Positions 10,478 to 24,800 of a stretch of DNA of 64,000 bases are shown here, one piece after another. The position numbers were made by a program, and so were the translations under genes. The notes under the pieces are model-generated. The model was given only the letters and a program-made list of their open reading frames with translations, ran no database searches and was not told where the DNA came from. Positions within the stretch are counted from its first letter, which is position 1; the number at the start of each line of letters is the position of its first letter. Source of the DNA: Tyto alba (taxonomy: Eukaryota; Chordata; Aves; Strigiformes; Tytonidae); assembly GCF_018691265.1 (NCBI RefSeq), contig NW_024881295.1, forward strand, positions 19,954,243 to 20,018,242, written 5' to 3'.

Positions 10478-13400
10478 GGAGGTATGAAAAAATACTGCAG
10501 TTAGGCACATTTGCAGACTTTCCAGAACCAGAACTTTTGTCCTCGCTACAAAGGCTCAAACTCAACTTTTCCATCCCAACATGGCTGGATCACATGGAGG
10601 AGACTTCCTGGTGCTTTACTTCAAACACTTAAGACTTTCCTGATAACTGCTATAGGAGACCTAAAATCCTGTTGTGGTGTAGAAACTTATTCCCTGATTC
10701 TTTTCAAAAAAGTTGTCAGTCTGGAGTTCAGGCAGACATGAGGTACTGAAGGGAAAACACTAACAGTGATGCACTGATTTTCAATTAGAGTACTCTGAGG
10801 TTTTACTACTTTTTTTTTTTTTTTTTTATGACAACATTTCCTTAATCTGTATGCAACCTTAGTAATGCTCCTTTATGCCTCCTAGTCCACTTTTCTGGGA
10901 CAAGCTTTACCACATGGGGCTGTGAAGAGCTAAAGTTCCTCTGTTAGCGGTGCCTACTTTTGTTGGGGGTTCCATGTTACGTGCAGTAGAGCAGGAGTTC
11001 TCACCCCACCATCTGCTTTCCTTTTGAATTAGGAGATGTCTTACATCCATGAACCCTGAAAACTGGAATCATTGCTGAGACGTATAATTTAGCATCAAAA
11101 GCACAATAGGAGTTCCTGAGTGCCCTGACAGTAACCCATGTGCAGGTGCATGGCTAGAAACAAAATACACAGAATTCATGAACCAGGCTTCTATTTCTGG
11201 CATGTGTCGTTAGTTATAAATGGAATAATCGTAGGTCTATGCTGGAAAACAACTTGACAGGACATGTTACTTAATTCTCCAAGCTGCTGTTTATATGGGC
11301 ATTATTAAAACTGATACTAGATATTAAGAATTTCTAAAAAAATTCCACAAAAGCAGTATAACTCCCTTACAAAAGAGAAGATCATCTCACTACAATATAG
11401 CTTTACACTTAGCTTAAGGCCGTGATTCAGCTCCGCAAAATGACAAAGTTATGATTTCTTGATTTACAAAGCTATTCCTTGTGTGTATTCAAAGCTGCCT
11501 TTATTTTAGAGACAAAAGTTAACTGCTGATACATCCCAGATATGAGGAAAGAAAGGCTGGATTTTTCTCCTGAAAACCTGTCTTCAAGAGAATTGTTAAC
11601 TAATTTCGAGTGATGAGGGTAGAGTCTGCCTTCAATCACAAACAGACAGTTCAGGATTACAAAAGTTTTATGGCACACAGAATCTTTATTACTGGTGATG
11701 ATGAATAAGCTAGACAAAAAGCAGCTGGGCTTTTAAACCCCAGGTTGTTTGTAGAGCTGACAGTTAGAAAAATCTTCCTTTTTTTTTTTTTTTCCCTCTC
11801 CAACTGGACAAGTTGCTATGGGAGTTACTAGGAGATAACAAACATGGAACTTATGTTGACGTTTCTGTTTTTTAAAGCTACATTTGAAGACCAAACAAAA
11901 TAAAAAATAAATGTGAAAAAAGTCTCCTAGGTTACAACCAATCCTCCAAATCACCTTGATGTAAAAGTCTGCTATCTAAGCTACTGCTACTTTTGATCAC
12001 TACATGGTCAGTCCCTCGAGATTGCCTTACCCAGCAGCTGAATGTGGGCATCTGTAGAACTCTCTTGACCTCAGGGGATCCAAGGTGTCCTAAAAGTGCA
12101 GTGTCTGAAGCAAAGGGAATACAAAAAAATCATAAAGTTTCTCACTGAAAACAAATGAGTGGAAGCAAAATTTAGAATTCAGTAGTTCCTTTTTGATATT
12201 CTTTACTTTTCCATTCCACTTCCTCATTTGAAGTGAAGCCAACAAAATACTTCAAACTCTCTCCCACATATATTCTTGGTATTATGATACAGACCCCATT
12301 TGTTGTTGAGTGATCCCTTAATAGACACCTTTGCCATTCTATATTGTTAAGAGAATATATTCCCCTTAACATATGGTTCTTGTTATGTTGTAATTTATTG
12401 GTACACAGCTATTTGGTTGTTTAAAAATTTTTTTTTTTTTTTTTTTTATCATTCAGAAAGGTCATGTACAATTATTCTTGTTACTTTCCTTAATGAATAC
12501 AGGTGGCTGGGACTTTAGGCTGCATCTGAAAAGTAGCACTGAAATCTTAATTTACTCAAACTTAGAAGGAAGAAAGAGTGCATTTGTCAAGGCACAGCAC
12601 AGCTCTGAGGCAGTTATTCTGCTGTCAGCACACAGGCTACACCCTCTGCTGCTGAACAGATCTCAGACATTGTGCTGCTCTGCATGACATCAACAGCCAA
12701 AGTCTTTCAAGTGTCGTGTTATGGTTTAAGTTTACTTCTTGACTCACTAGAGTTCTAAGATTTATTTCTCTCTGTGATTTATCTTTTTTCGATGAACAGA
12801 AGTTCACTTTTATACAGAGAGCTTGTACAGTATTAAGTCCCATTTAAGCCCTCTGTGTGCAATAGTTTCTAGGCATCTGAATTAAAAAAAAAGCTATTCC
12901 TAGATTTAAATAAAAATCCAGCCTCTCTGGATAGTAGTTGCTCAGCAAATATAGATGTTTCCAGTGAAAGATCATGAATTACTCAGCTTGTTTCAGAAAG
13001 TTTGCTATTAACAAAATGCCCGTTCAAGAAGCCTATCACATGAAAGCCTAAATTACAGAGCCAGTTATAACATCTTGGTGCAGAGCTTGTTGTCTGAAAA
13101 GGGACATGTTCATTTCAGGTGTTCTATATGTTGGATCCTCTGTAGACCCTTTATTATTCTTCACTTAAAATATGAGATGTTTAGTGAGAGACATCTTGAT
13201 ATCACATCTTAGGTAATATGAAACAGAATAGGGGAATGCCTGTGAAATGTCTTCAAAAGCATGGAAGAGCTGTTTGTACACTGTAGTTTTAGCAAGAGTC
13301 ACTGTCATTCTTCCAATAACAACAGAAGCACACAAGACAGTCTGAATGCACTCCTTGTGGCAGTGGCTACCTAATGGCATTTCTCTAACCAAGATGTTTC

Positions 13401-14412
13401 TAATGATCTCATGCAGGTAACCTTGCACTCTGTCCTTCCCTGCAGACATGAAACTAAACATAGCAGCAAGGTGCAGAGCACATGTGGACCTACTTTGAGC
13501 TTATGAGCCCTTTAGTGGAGCCCAGAAACCAGGCAGCACAGCATTTGTTTAGCATATGTAGTTGAGAATTAACATATTTACCTCCTAAGCACGGTTAGTT
13601 GGACCCTGTATCTATGTCCTTTTCCATACTTCTACTACTCGTATATCAAGGGAGCTTCTGCAAGAAGTCTAAACACCTACATATTAAGGCATGCTGTGTG
13701 TGGCCTCGTTCAAGACTTTTGATAAAAGCAGCCAATGTAAAAAGGAGACTTCTTCAGTTAAAAAAAATAAATACGCAAATACCCTGGCCTGTGAATTTAG
13801 CATTCATCGATGAAGGCCTTTACAGACGACACCTATTCCCATCCTATTTGTAGGGCCAAGAACAACTGGTAAGAGAACGTAGTAAAGCAGGAAGATAACA
13901 TCTGTACTCTGCATGACTATATAGAAATGATGTCTTCACTTTAATTGCTCACTGAGGAAACCTGGAATGGAAACCTGGTTCTTTGGAACAAAATTCGTTC
14001 TGGATCTCAAGATTTGGCAAAGAAGCTTGTGACTGCTATTATTGCTTACTGTTGGTGTGTGTCAGCAACATGTTCTTCATGGGCCAAATGAGTGATGGAG
14101 TAGCTACACAATGAAGGTTGAAATTATGTTTCAAGTCCAGTCAGGTTTATTCTTCCACCAAATAAGACACATGAAATTGTCATCTTATTTGGGAAAGCAG
14201 GTTTGAGCTGGGACCAAGGCACATACGTTTTCCTTCCAAATTTTAAAGTTTGCATATGAGTTCCCTAATTGTTTGCTGCTTGTTGTCTTTCTTTGATAGA
14301 AAGGCCTCAAAAATGCAAAGTGAAAGGAAGAAGTAAAGCTACTTCTCTGATTCAAAAAAAAGAAACTAGGCAAAAACTGCTTTCCTTCATTGCTGCAACC
14401 GCTGTTTGCATG
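10478..14412. other. unique noncoding DNA
   Basis: Contains T runs at 10810-10827 (18), 11779-11793 (15) and 12428-12447 (20). A 98-codon minus-strand frame at 13165-13461 has no recognisable domain and no support from neighbouring frames. Nothing else identified. Confidence 0.55.
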
Positions 14413-14599
14413 TGTCGTGGTTTGAGCTCAGAGGGCAACTGAGCACCATGCAGACACTCACACATCCCTTCTGTTCCAGTGATGAGAAGGGACAAATGAT
14501 CCAGGCTTGGGATTCGAGATAGGACTGGGAGGGGAAAATCACCCATTATGGTCATGGGCAAAAGGCAGACTTGTTAGGGGAAGAAAAAAAGAACATAGA

Positions 14600-14605
14600 T
14601 TTATT
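14600..14605 (-). promoter_or_regulatory. candidate LTR polyadenylation signal
   Basis: AATAAA on the element strand, about 190 bp before the 3' end of LTR copy A. That suits an R-region polyadenylation signal. The equivalent place in copy B is mutated. Confidence 0.45.
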
Positions 14606-14821
14606 ACAGACACTAACAACTCTTAACAGAGTAGGACAGTGAAAAGCATTGCCACATCTTGAGAACACCTTCCCCCTACCCCTCCCTTCTTCCCGGGCTC
14701 AGCTCTGCTCCTGATATCTCTGCCTCCTCCCCCAGTGGCGCAGGGGCAGGGAATGGGGGGTGCAGTCAGTGCTGCCACTTCTGCCATCTGCGGTGGGGGG
14801 AGCTTCTGGAACTTCTTCCCC

Positions 14822-15000
14822 CTGCTCCATCGTGGTCCCCCTCTTTTCTCTGACATGAGTCCCTCCCACAGGCCACAACGTTCCCCACACTGCTCCAGCG
14901 TGGGTCACCAACTTTCTCCAACTGGATTCCCTCCCACGGCTGCAGCCCTTCCCGAGCTGCTCCAGCGTGGGACACCCCCACATGCTGCAATCCTCCCATC
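14822..15000 (-). repeat. 68-bp tandem subrepeats inside LTR A
   Basis: The motif CTGCTCCANCGTGG begins at 14822, 14890 and 14957, giving periods of 68 and 67 bases. Between them CCCTCCCACNG and a variant of GCTGCAGCCCTTCCC recur. Similar short arrays are common in long avian LTRs of this group. Copy B retains only weak traces, which explains part of the length difference. Confidence 0.8.
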
Positions 15001-15289
15001 ACTGAATTACAGCAGCAGGGCAGCCTTTTCCCACAAGACCCCGGCCTTCTTCAGGCACAGCACCTTGATCATCCATACAAACCACAGGCCATAAATCAGT
15101 GTCTGCTCCACTGTAGCTCTCCATGGGTGGCAGGGGGGGCCGCCCTGCCATCTCCCCACAGGATACAGGGGGGTCTCTGCTCCGGCACACCTCCCCTCTC
15201 CTTTCTCCCTCTGTTCCTCCACTGACCTTGGTGTTCACGCAGCTGCAGCAACTCCTCCTCACAAGTCCAACTGCACTTCACCACGTCCC

Positions 15290-15305
15290 TTCTTAAATAT
15301 GTTAT
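15290..15305 (-). promoter_or_regulatory. TATA-like element of LTR A
   Basis: On the element strand the sequence is AACATATTTAAGAAGGG, about 155 bp from the LTR 5' end. The same block is conserved in copy B at the matching distance, supporting a U3 core promoter. Activity now is unknown. Confidence 0.5.
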
Positions 15306-15645
15306 CGCAGAGGCGCAGCTGATTTGCTTCGCTTTGGTGCAGAGGTGGAGCTGACTTGGAGCTGGGGGATCTTCCAGAAGCTTCTTACAGGGGGCCGCCC
15401 CTATAGCCCCCTCCCCTGCTACCAAAAAACCCCACCAGTCACTCACATCCAGGACATCATGTTGTTTCCAAACTTCTTCACTTGTCTATTCTCATCACAG
15501 TGGCTGCCTAAAAACCCACTTTTCCCTCAAACATTCTGAAACAAAAAAGGCCCAAACAATAGGCCTCAAACTAAAGTTGACTTCTGAGTGAATCCCCTGA
15601 CCAGCAACCAGCATCTTATCGGCATGAAATGCAACCCTGGGAACT

Positions 15646-15800
15646 AGATATCAAGGAATGGTTGAAGTTGGAAGACACTTTCATATGTCATCTTGTCCAA
15701 CCACCCTGCTCAAGCAACCTAGAGCCAGCTGCCCAGGACCACATTCAGATGCCTTTTGGATGTCTCCAAGGATGGTGACACCACAACCCACCATATCCTC
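15646..15800 (-). mobile_element. CR1 LINE, 3' end, antisense
   Basis: On the plus strand ATCAAGGAATGGTTGAAGTT, then GTCATCTTGTCCAACCACCC at about 15687, CTGCCCAGGACC, and TGTCTCCAAGGATGGTGACA follow the CR1 antisense 3' consensus in order. The copy is truncated, with the similarity fading at about 15800. It lies 190 bp past the end of LTR A and is independent of it. Confidence 0.8.
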
Positions 15801-18800
15801 CAGATGCAGTTGAAAAAGCAAGAAAACAAAAAGAGAGTAGATTTGCTCCTGCATATAAATATTTGTCAGTCTCTTGTTTCATGTCCTGAACACAGGATAA
15901 GACAACAAGAAAAATAAAAACCAAGGAATAATACTACAAAACCTGGTGATAGCAAAATATTGGATGTGAAAATTACACCCACAGCAATGGTTTAAATGCC
16001 TTTCCTAGAGTGATAAATCTAAAAACAAACATATCAGTACATGCAGAGGCACATCAACTTCTTGAAAGTTATAGCATGTTTTTGAGTTCTTTAGCTTATG
16101 CAAAGGTACCTCTGAAGGGAAAAAAAAAAAATCCTACCAAAAAGGTACTGATAAATCTTTTTAATTCATATCAGATGTACTAAATTGCTTCAGTGAAAAT
16201 GCAGAACAAAAACAAATGAGAGAAAATATTAATCTTCCATCTGGTATTTCAGAGGCCAAGAATTTCCAAGGGCTTTCATTTCAAAGTGTTTCCTTTTGAC
16301 ATTTATGAGGCAAAATATCTCAGTCTTTCACTTTGCAATGGCTTTTGTTTCAAATTTTATTTCATTTATTGTATGGAAATAGCTGACAATCCCCAACCAC
16401 TACACAAAACACTCTGTTTCAGCTGAAATGAATACCTTCTGACTTTTCAATTAACCAGAATAACCTGCAGACTCTACTTCAGACAGTAAATGTCAGTCCA
16501 GTAGAAGCTTACTCTCCCGCATTTCTCCCACCCTCTTTATTTTCTTTTTTTTGGTAATGAATTTTAATGGATAAATAAGTTACTTGTGTAGGATTGCACT
16601 GAGATTGACAGTGTTACTCAGTGATGTTTTGACTGGTTACTACATGAAGAAACATTCAGAACAGGGGCAAATGTGCTGTGTTCTGTTGGATGGAGGTTAT
16701 TTTGTTGCGGTTGTGTTAGTTTTATGTTTAGTCTCATCCTTTTAAAATTAACAGTCAGTGGTGAAATAAGGTCTAAACAGTCAAAATTCTTTAAAATTAA
16801 GTCTAGTGCAAGATGATTTGGTCACAGATGCAAAGTAAGGAACAGTATTCTGTTTTATGTAATCAACATCAAATGCTGATAGAACCAGATAAAGCCTTAA
16901 ATTTCATTCTCTGCATAATTCACTTTATTGTAGGATGTGGTGCAAAACTTCAGATACTTAGCCACATTCATGCAACCTGATCCTGTGATGGTGTTTATGC
17001 TTACAGCAAAATGATAATACTATTTCAAAGATCAGAGCACAGACGATTGGCAAAATAAGCCAAATTGAGGGGAACCATGGAGAAATCTTTTTGGAGTTTT
17101 CATATAGTACTTTAACTTTGATCACAGAGATCAGAGTGTTCTACTGGAAAAACAAACTGGGAATAGTTTAAAATATTTATTTTAAATGGAACAGGGAAAA
17201 TAAAAACCTTCCCATAACATGTATTTGCAAGTGTATTTTGGGGGAAAACATCTTAAATGCTAGTTGATGACAAACTCTTTAATTAACATGCCATATCTGC
17301 TTAGGTATGCAGCAGCAGAAAATTGGGTAGCTTTTACATATTTAAGAGGTTAGAATATTAATCAAGGAAGAGCTTATTATTATTATCAGACCAGAAAGGA
17401 TGCAGACAGAATAGTTAAATAGAGATTAGCCAGAATACATTCCCCAGTGTGAATCAGGCTGCAAGTACATCAGTTGTACAGCTAACCAATATTTATGGTA
17501 CCACATTCTCCTCCTGTTCAGCAAGGGAAGTGGGACAGGCAAGTACATCCTTTTGATGTTAAAACAACATTCATGTCTGCTCAATACCTGGCTGGCCCTG
17601 GAGTCTTGATATATCAGAAACTTCTGTTTGAACACATCCCTTTAGCTCAACTCAATGTCCAGAAGTACATTAAAAATTTTCTGTGCACTCTTTAACTTGT
17701 CTTTCCAGGAAATGTTGGGCATTAATAGAATCTTTAGTTGAGGAAATCTTTAGATGCCATTCTGGCCCTAAAAGTTTATCTGAGGCTCTGGGATAGGAGC
17801 CACACAGCTTCAGCTCTCTCCCTTTATTCCAGAAGGAGAGAGACATAATTATCCCTTGTTCTAAGGCTGCTGGAAAAACTGCCCATAAAAAAAGCCCAAG
17901 TCAAATTGTACTACTTTCTGTCAAAAGGGACAAACACCCTCTTCAACCTCTTGGCTAGTGAGCACACATGAAAGCAAAACCCTAAAAAAGCAACCATCTT
18001 CCCTCCTCTAAGCAGGAGGTGGGAGAAAGCGCAAGCCCCATGTGATAGATGGTATCTACGTTCCTGAGCCTAGTACTGGATAGATGCAGAACTCAGAAAT
18101 AAAGAACATGTCAAGAACAGAGTTGTTTCGGACAGCTTGCAAGGTACCACAAACTCCGCTAGCTGCTGATTGCCCCAGGAGCACATCTACTGATGGGAGC
18201 AGCAGAAACACAGCACGTGTCAGTCATGAGCTGCCCTTGGCTTTCTTGGGATGGACACCTCTATTACGCAACAGCACATGAGAGGCGGTGCAAGCACCAC
18301 TCCTTCAGGCCACCAGATAATGACTTCTGTGTGTTGGAGACCAGCCGGTGCAGAGGATCAGTGTAAAGGGAATGAGATGGGCCATGAACATACAGTCTCA
18401 CCATCCCCTCGTGGGAATAATTAGCACTGGGGAAAATGGGGCCATGTATTTTGCCATAAAAAGTTAATTGTGCTGTCTGTCTGAAGGGAGAATGATGTAT
18501 AATTTAAACTGTTTATTTTCCTTCACTTTCAACAAGTTTCTCATCCATTGCTTTTGAGAGGCATAGCCCTCTTCAGATTGCTGAGGATTTTTTTTTTTAA
18601 TTTTTAAAGTAGTTAATGTTTCTGCTAAGCAGTTAGGAAGCATCCAGCTGTTAAAAGCCTTTAAATGGTGAGTCTGCACTTCTTCAGCCCCTAGGGGCTG
18701 ATGACAAATAAATAATCTTGTCTTTTAGAAATACCAGCAATAACTGCAGATGCTATTGAAGTCAAGCTGAAAACAGATAATTGTGACTTACTAGAAAAAC

Positions 18801-21800
18801 CAATTCAGGGACTAAGCACACCTTGTTCTCTGAAATTGCAGTGGGATACCCAGAATTTTCCATGCTGCACTCCAATGATTTGCTGCTAAGATTGGTCTGT
18901 ACTTCTTCATTAGGACGTAGGCTATTGGGAACTATAGCACCAGTAACCCCAAGAACTGACCTGGAAAGTTGTGATTTATCTCCCTTCATTACACTTAGAG
19001 CTTGAAATACAGCTGTATCCACCGGTACATTCCTAACTTTTCCCGACATGATAATTTGAGACTTCTGTGAGTTTCAGTGCACTGAAATTGATACCAAATC
19101 ATCAGTGGCTGAATTCCATCTTATCTCCAGTTTATTCAAATATTTTAACTACCTAAATTACTTCAGAAACTCAGTCCTTCTCTGACAAACCTGACAGCGG
19201 TTCTCTACCTAGAATCTGTATTCTTTGTATTGCTACAAGTTGCAAATCCTGCAGCAGCTTCATTTAAACTTCTTAGTGGAAGTTTGTACTGCTGCCTGTT
19301 GTAGAAGCATACAAGAGTGTAACAATCGTCCTGCTGCCTGGCTTGAAATTAAGCTCAGTGCATTTTATAACGTCCTCAGGTTTTCTCTGTGCTGTAGTTG
19401 CTTTAATTTGTTACCACCCGATAACATTGCCAAGACTGCTTCAGGAAGGTGACTGACAGAAAGAAATGGAGTCTGGAGACATAAAAGAAGGGATAAGAAA
19501 CATTTTGGAGTTATGGAAGTAATTAATTATTGAGGTGGTTCTGGAAGATGTGTGCTTAATTCCTGAGGAAAATATCTCTCGTAGTCTCTTTTTGTCTTGT
19601 GCTTCCTATAACAATACGAGTGTCCACCCTCTACCATTGCCTGTTTTCAGCTCCCACACACTGCTTGCCAAAGAGGGACTGACTGTTGCCTGCCAATATA
19701 GGTGCTGTGCAGGATGATCTGACACGATGCCATGTCTTCCTTGGCTCCTGCAAAGCAAAGCACAGGAATCTCCTGGTTTTACTCTCATTCCCTGGGGCAC
19801 CTGAAGCCCGAGTCCCCGGGACATTGGTCTGGCCTGGGCAGAGACACACTGTCCACAGAGTCAGGTTTGCCTAAATCAGATTCTCATCCAGTTCAATCTT
19901 ATTACCTGACAAGGTATAAATGATGTCAATAGATCAGATGAGAGTTAAGCACCTATTTGCAACATTTACTGGATTATGAAGAGGTAAAACCATAAAATAT
20001 GTTGTTAATAACTTCAGTGCACTCTCCATTGAGAGGTAAAGATTTCTCCCTTAGGTAATGGCTCAGTCCTTAGGCTAGAGTCATATTCCAGAAAACTTTA
20101 CCTATGTTAGGACAGAACTTCCTCTCTCTGTCTTTTCCTTTAAGTCTAGCTCAAGGGTTGGACACTTGTTTCATCAGAGTGGTCAGGGAATGTGAATGGG
20201 ATCTCAGAGAGTGTACGTCTGAAGAATGTTTATTGCCTGGTAGATTCAAAGCATGTCTCAATAACTACCTTTCCTTGCAATATGCAAGACCTCTGTATGT
20301 AATGATCTTTATGTCACATGGTGCTATTTAGTGTCAGGAGACTGCTATAGGAATACTCTTGCATTTATATGAGAATTCATGTTAAGTTAAGAGGGTTATT
20401 GATATGCTGATTCCTTTATTCTTTTGTATTTGGATATCAGCTGCACTGTGATTACAAATCTACATTTTTGTAAACTCTTCCATATTCTTCAGTAATTTGC
20501 CCTTCATTTTTCCCCACCACACTCCTCCTGTCCCTTAGCCAAAACAAGATGCAACATGAACCTTCTTACTTGCTTCACAGTAACTTTCCATGTACCTGTT
20601 AAAAGTACACTCATAAAGTAATGTATCTGACAGACCTAACAGTGGTTTGTGATGCCAAAAGTGTGCGCTTCCTGGGGATGGTACACAACAAGCCAAAAAT
20701 TACATAAATAACTTGGCAGCTGGAGTGTCTCTATCTCCCTGCTTCGTCAGACCTAACCAGTTCTGCCACATTTCCTACCTACAAAACAGTGATCCGACAT
20801 ATATAAAGGCATTATTAGAAAACTTTTAAAATTAATTAATAAGGACACAAGGAATTGAGAAGTGTTGTTCTTCACAAGTGCTGCCTTTCTCAAAGGCTTC
20901 TATGTCGATATTGCAGATTTTACAAATCAAAATGTAATGTCTCTAACTGCCAGTGTTGCAAACCCAGAGTGGAAAATTGAACTTCTTTCTTTCTCCATCA
21001 TCAGAAATAGAAGTTCTACAATCAGAGCTGAGCTGACAGGTTTATTAATGATGTGTGAAGCAAAACTGAATCCAGATCAGCCTTCCATGGCTATATTGGC
21101 TCTGCAATGCTAACAGTGGTAAAATCAACATTACAGTTATCACTAAAAAAATCCCCAAATGCAAGTCAAAGAAACACAGAGTGAGCCAGTACATTGAGCA
21201 TGATGATATTGGCTTCTACAGTCCCTCTGCTTGCTATAATCAGTTTGTGTGTGTTTAATTGTTGCTGTATTTATACAGAAACATAATGTCATCTGATGAT
21301 ACTGACTTCCATGGAGAGTGAAGCTACTTTTGTAGTAGCATTGGAACAAAGCAAAAAGTCTCTCAGTAATAATTGAGCAATAGCTAGTCAGAATCAGAGA
21401 CTGGAACAAGAATTTAACATGCTGAGAAACTGGAGAAAACATCCAAATAGACGATCTTAATCTTCAGGAAGCAGGAAGCCATACAGAAGCTGTGAAGTTA
21501 AATGTAAAAAAGACAAAATTCTTTTAATAGGTATAAGAAAGTCTGCATAATACTGGTAAATGGCTATGGCTCATAGGTTTTAGATTTTCCAATAGAACAT
21601 GTAAGGGAAAGAAAAGAGTTGCATTCCTTGAAGAATGTCAGCCACAAAATATTATACAGTGCAGTATGTTTTCCCATCTCTTCTTATGATGATGTGTTTA
21701 GGACTGACTTCGGATGGAAAACCTTATGGGATTATTCTCTTATTTTCTCTCCTTGGATTTATCTGTAAAACAGGGTTGTGTGAATGTCAATGGCTGCTTG

Positions 21801-24800
21801 CTTGTCATTGAAGAAATAGTAGCAGACCATCTAAATTCACAGTTTTGCATTACAAAGCACAGTATTTAAAGGATTAGAATATAATTTCTAGATAATTTTT
21901 AAAATGGGGGGGCTGGCAGTCCATTAGGAACACACTAGATAGTGTTAATTTTAGTCCAGTTCTATCCCTAAATAATTGTCATACTGTGAATAAACAGTTT
22001 GGCTATCATCCAAGTATTAAAGATCCCTAACAGTAATTGTGCTATATAAGCAATTCAGAAATCCTGATATTGATTTAAATAGGACAAGGATGTTATGCAT
22101 GATCAGAAGTAAAAATTTATAAAGGAGCCTTTTTATATTTACATTATTCTGTATTGTGATTTTGCTTCAAATGGAAATGCTTCATGCCTCACTATATGTC
22201 CTTATTAAGGAAAGGGTACTACTTTGGGGTTGAGCTACTGTATAAAACTAGTCCTCAAGATGGGTCAACTTTAAATTATTTACTATTAAACAAGATCCTT
22301 TTATTCATACTATGACAAATACTTTTGGTTCATTACTTTACCCAAAACACCCGATTGTGAATAGGAACATGCTTAGGGAACAAAATATCCTATGTGTCAT
22401 TATTACTCTTTATGCATACCAATCATTAACTATTTCCAGCAAAGATATTTCAAAGCAAAAGTACCTCCAGTTGCTCTCCTGAGTTAGAATCAAGGTCATC
22501 AGAAAGTGTAAAAGTAATCACAGCTGAATATTCACCTGCTTATTATTTCTTTAGATTACATCAGTGGCCAGGCAGTTTCCAGATGGAAAGAGCGACAGAC
22601 CACAGTTAAGCAATGCAGTAAATGCTGGTTTAGGGCCCCTTGTGGTGTTGAATGAAAGATAATAATGGCACATAGTATTCTACTGCAGTAAATTAGCACC
22701 AGTAGTTGTAATTTGTTCATTAACTTTGTACTTGTGATTATGACACCAGACCAGGTATAAATGGCATTCAAATGTTATGCTCTAACACATACTGGACCTT
22801 CTTCCACAGCTGACATCAAAGCAAAAAGTCAGTATAAACTTTTTATTGTGTGTTCCTGCATATGAGAGTAATTCAGTTGTGTGCACACACTTAATTTGCA
22901 CACCCTGCAGTGGCTGATCAGATGTTCAGGACTGTGAAACCAGAGCCACCATCGCTGCTACAGACTGGGTTTAGTGTTTGCTGTGGAAGAGCAGGGAGCC
23001 AAAGGGAAACCTCTGTCTTTTACTGCAAATTCAGGTTGAACACTGGGCAAGCACAGAACATCACCAGTAAACAGGCTGCCATCAGTTAAAGTCAGACAGA
23101 CACACACACCTCATCCCATCCCAGTAAAATGCTTTTTTGTGTATTGCACTTCACAAACAGGGTCAAAGATATATTATTTTGGATAGGGTCTAGAAGTCCA
23201 GTCCCTCCTGTCCCCGGCAGCTGGAGCTACACTTATTCTCTCTACATCTGAAGGAATAAAGTGTTTGCCTGCCCTGCTCCTCTAGGAACACTGATCCTGA
23301 ATCTCACCCTTCTTGTGCTTAACAGCCCTTTAAAAATAACCTGGATGTACTCATGGATGATTTATTCTTATCTGGTTTTATATTAACATAATTCTTCAGT
23401 GCAAATGCTCCTTTTTTTCTTTGTCTTTAGAACACAATACATTTAAAATGGAAAGCCATAACTACTATCACCTGCCGTTCTGTCAAGCTTAAAATCTCAG
23501 CTTTCCAAGTTTCTTCTGGTAGAATAAACTCTCCTTTCTTCTGTTCATCCCACAAACCCCATTCATTCAAGCTTATACTGAACCTTTCTGGGCAGGTGAC
23601 CAAACTCATACTACATAGTCCCACCATCACTTTCCCTGTGTCTTTTTTGCTGAGTGTTCTCCACCTTCAGTACTTACAAACTGCATTTGCTCTCTTCAGC
23701 ACTGCATCACATTGATAGCTTGGAATCAGGCGTTCACAGACCAAAGTGCCTGGGATTTTCTTCTCTTCTCATGGTTCCAATAGGCAAGACCCAACTTGTA
23801 GCAGAAGTTTTTAGTATAAGCCCGTCTGCATATGGTTTTGAATGTTGCAGTGATAGCATTTTACCCCATTTCTATTAACAAGGTCAATCATTACTTTTTG
23901 CAATATACTAAACTTTATCAATATTGATAGCATCCAATGTGATGTTGTCAGCAAATTTCATGAAAGTACACTCCCACTCTTTCTGTTAGAATCACTAATG
24001 AAAAATAATAAGTAAAAGAAGTGTAGTTAAGCTCCAAATAATTGTCTACCAGTTCTAGAGGATTGTACACACTATGGTAATACTTTACATTACTTACAAA
24101 GAACAACAATGATTATTTTCTAGTTTATTCAGTACACAGTCTCTAAGAACATATGTGGAAGTAAATTATGTACTTCTGAGTGATTGCAAAGCTCACAAGG
24201 CAGTAGAGAGGATGGTGACCTACCTATAAACTAATAGGTTCTAACTAACTACTGAACTTTTTCAGAACAGTAAGCATGAGATAAAAGGAATTTTATTTAT
24301 AGTTTCTGCTTTCTACTCAGAGCCAACTCTTAGCTAGTCACCAAAGGCATTAACTCCTGGTTCTTTTCAGACTTTGTAACATTAACCAGTAGACAGATGT
24401 TCGTGTAACATGGTCATCAGAACAACTAGCATTGATGGTACAGAGGCTGGCAATCTAATCTGAAAAGCTAAGGAGAGAGGATTAGAGGACTGCAATGCAG
24501 TCAGCAATCCACTCCTCTGCGTCTGGTTCCAGACTCTGCTCTTCCTCTGGAATATTGGAGAAACAGGGAAAGTCAGTGGTGCTGTTTGTCCAGCAGCATC
24601 AGTAGTCTCTTGTGTGTTTGTGACACCTGAGCCCTGTCTTTTCTCATTCAGGGTAGACATAGTAATATTGACTGACCTGTTCACCCTTCATTACCTCTAC
24701 ATCTAAAGCAGACAGAGCTCTAAAACGAATCAGTGCTTAGCAGGAGCTCAGATATGGATGCTACAGAGACATTGCTGTGATTAACATTTCTAGCCACTGA

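Larger units (their letters stand above)
14413..15455 (-). mobile_element. avian ERVL-like LTR (copy A), likely solo
   Basis: A 1043-bp LTR in minus orientation. The element strand starts TGTCCTGGATGTGAGTGAC and ends GCTCAAACCACGACA, so it has the 5'-TG...CA-3' ends of retroviral LTRs. Flanks read GCATG on the left and TCATG on the right: a five-base target duplication with one mismatch, or four exact bases. The 3' half is much more GC- and CpG-rich than the surroundings. It is homologous along most of its length to copy B, with the same terminal motifs, TATA-like site and promoter-distal blocks. No gag, pol or env sequence adjoins either side. Open frames inside it on both strands, up to 119 codons, are LTR artefacts. 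The class is inferred from the termini and five-base duplication. Confidence 0.9.

Noticed and set aside
12718..12760. TGTTATGGTTTAAG as a reversed LTR terminus
   Set aside because: Only the first dozen bases resemble the LTR end. The sequence that should follow is absent and no partner end was found.
13165..13461. 98-codon minus-strand frame that reads fairly protein-like
   Set aside because: No recognised domain, no adjacent exon-like frames and no flanking splice pattern; expected by chance at this window size.
14735..15094. 119-codon plus-strand frame and overlapping minus frames
   Set aside because: Inside LTR copy A, with residues repeating in step with the 68-bp subrepeats.
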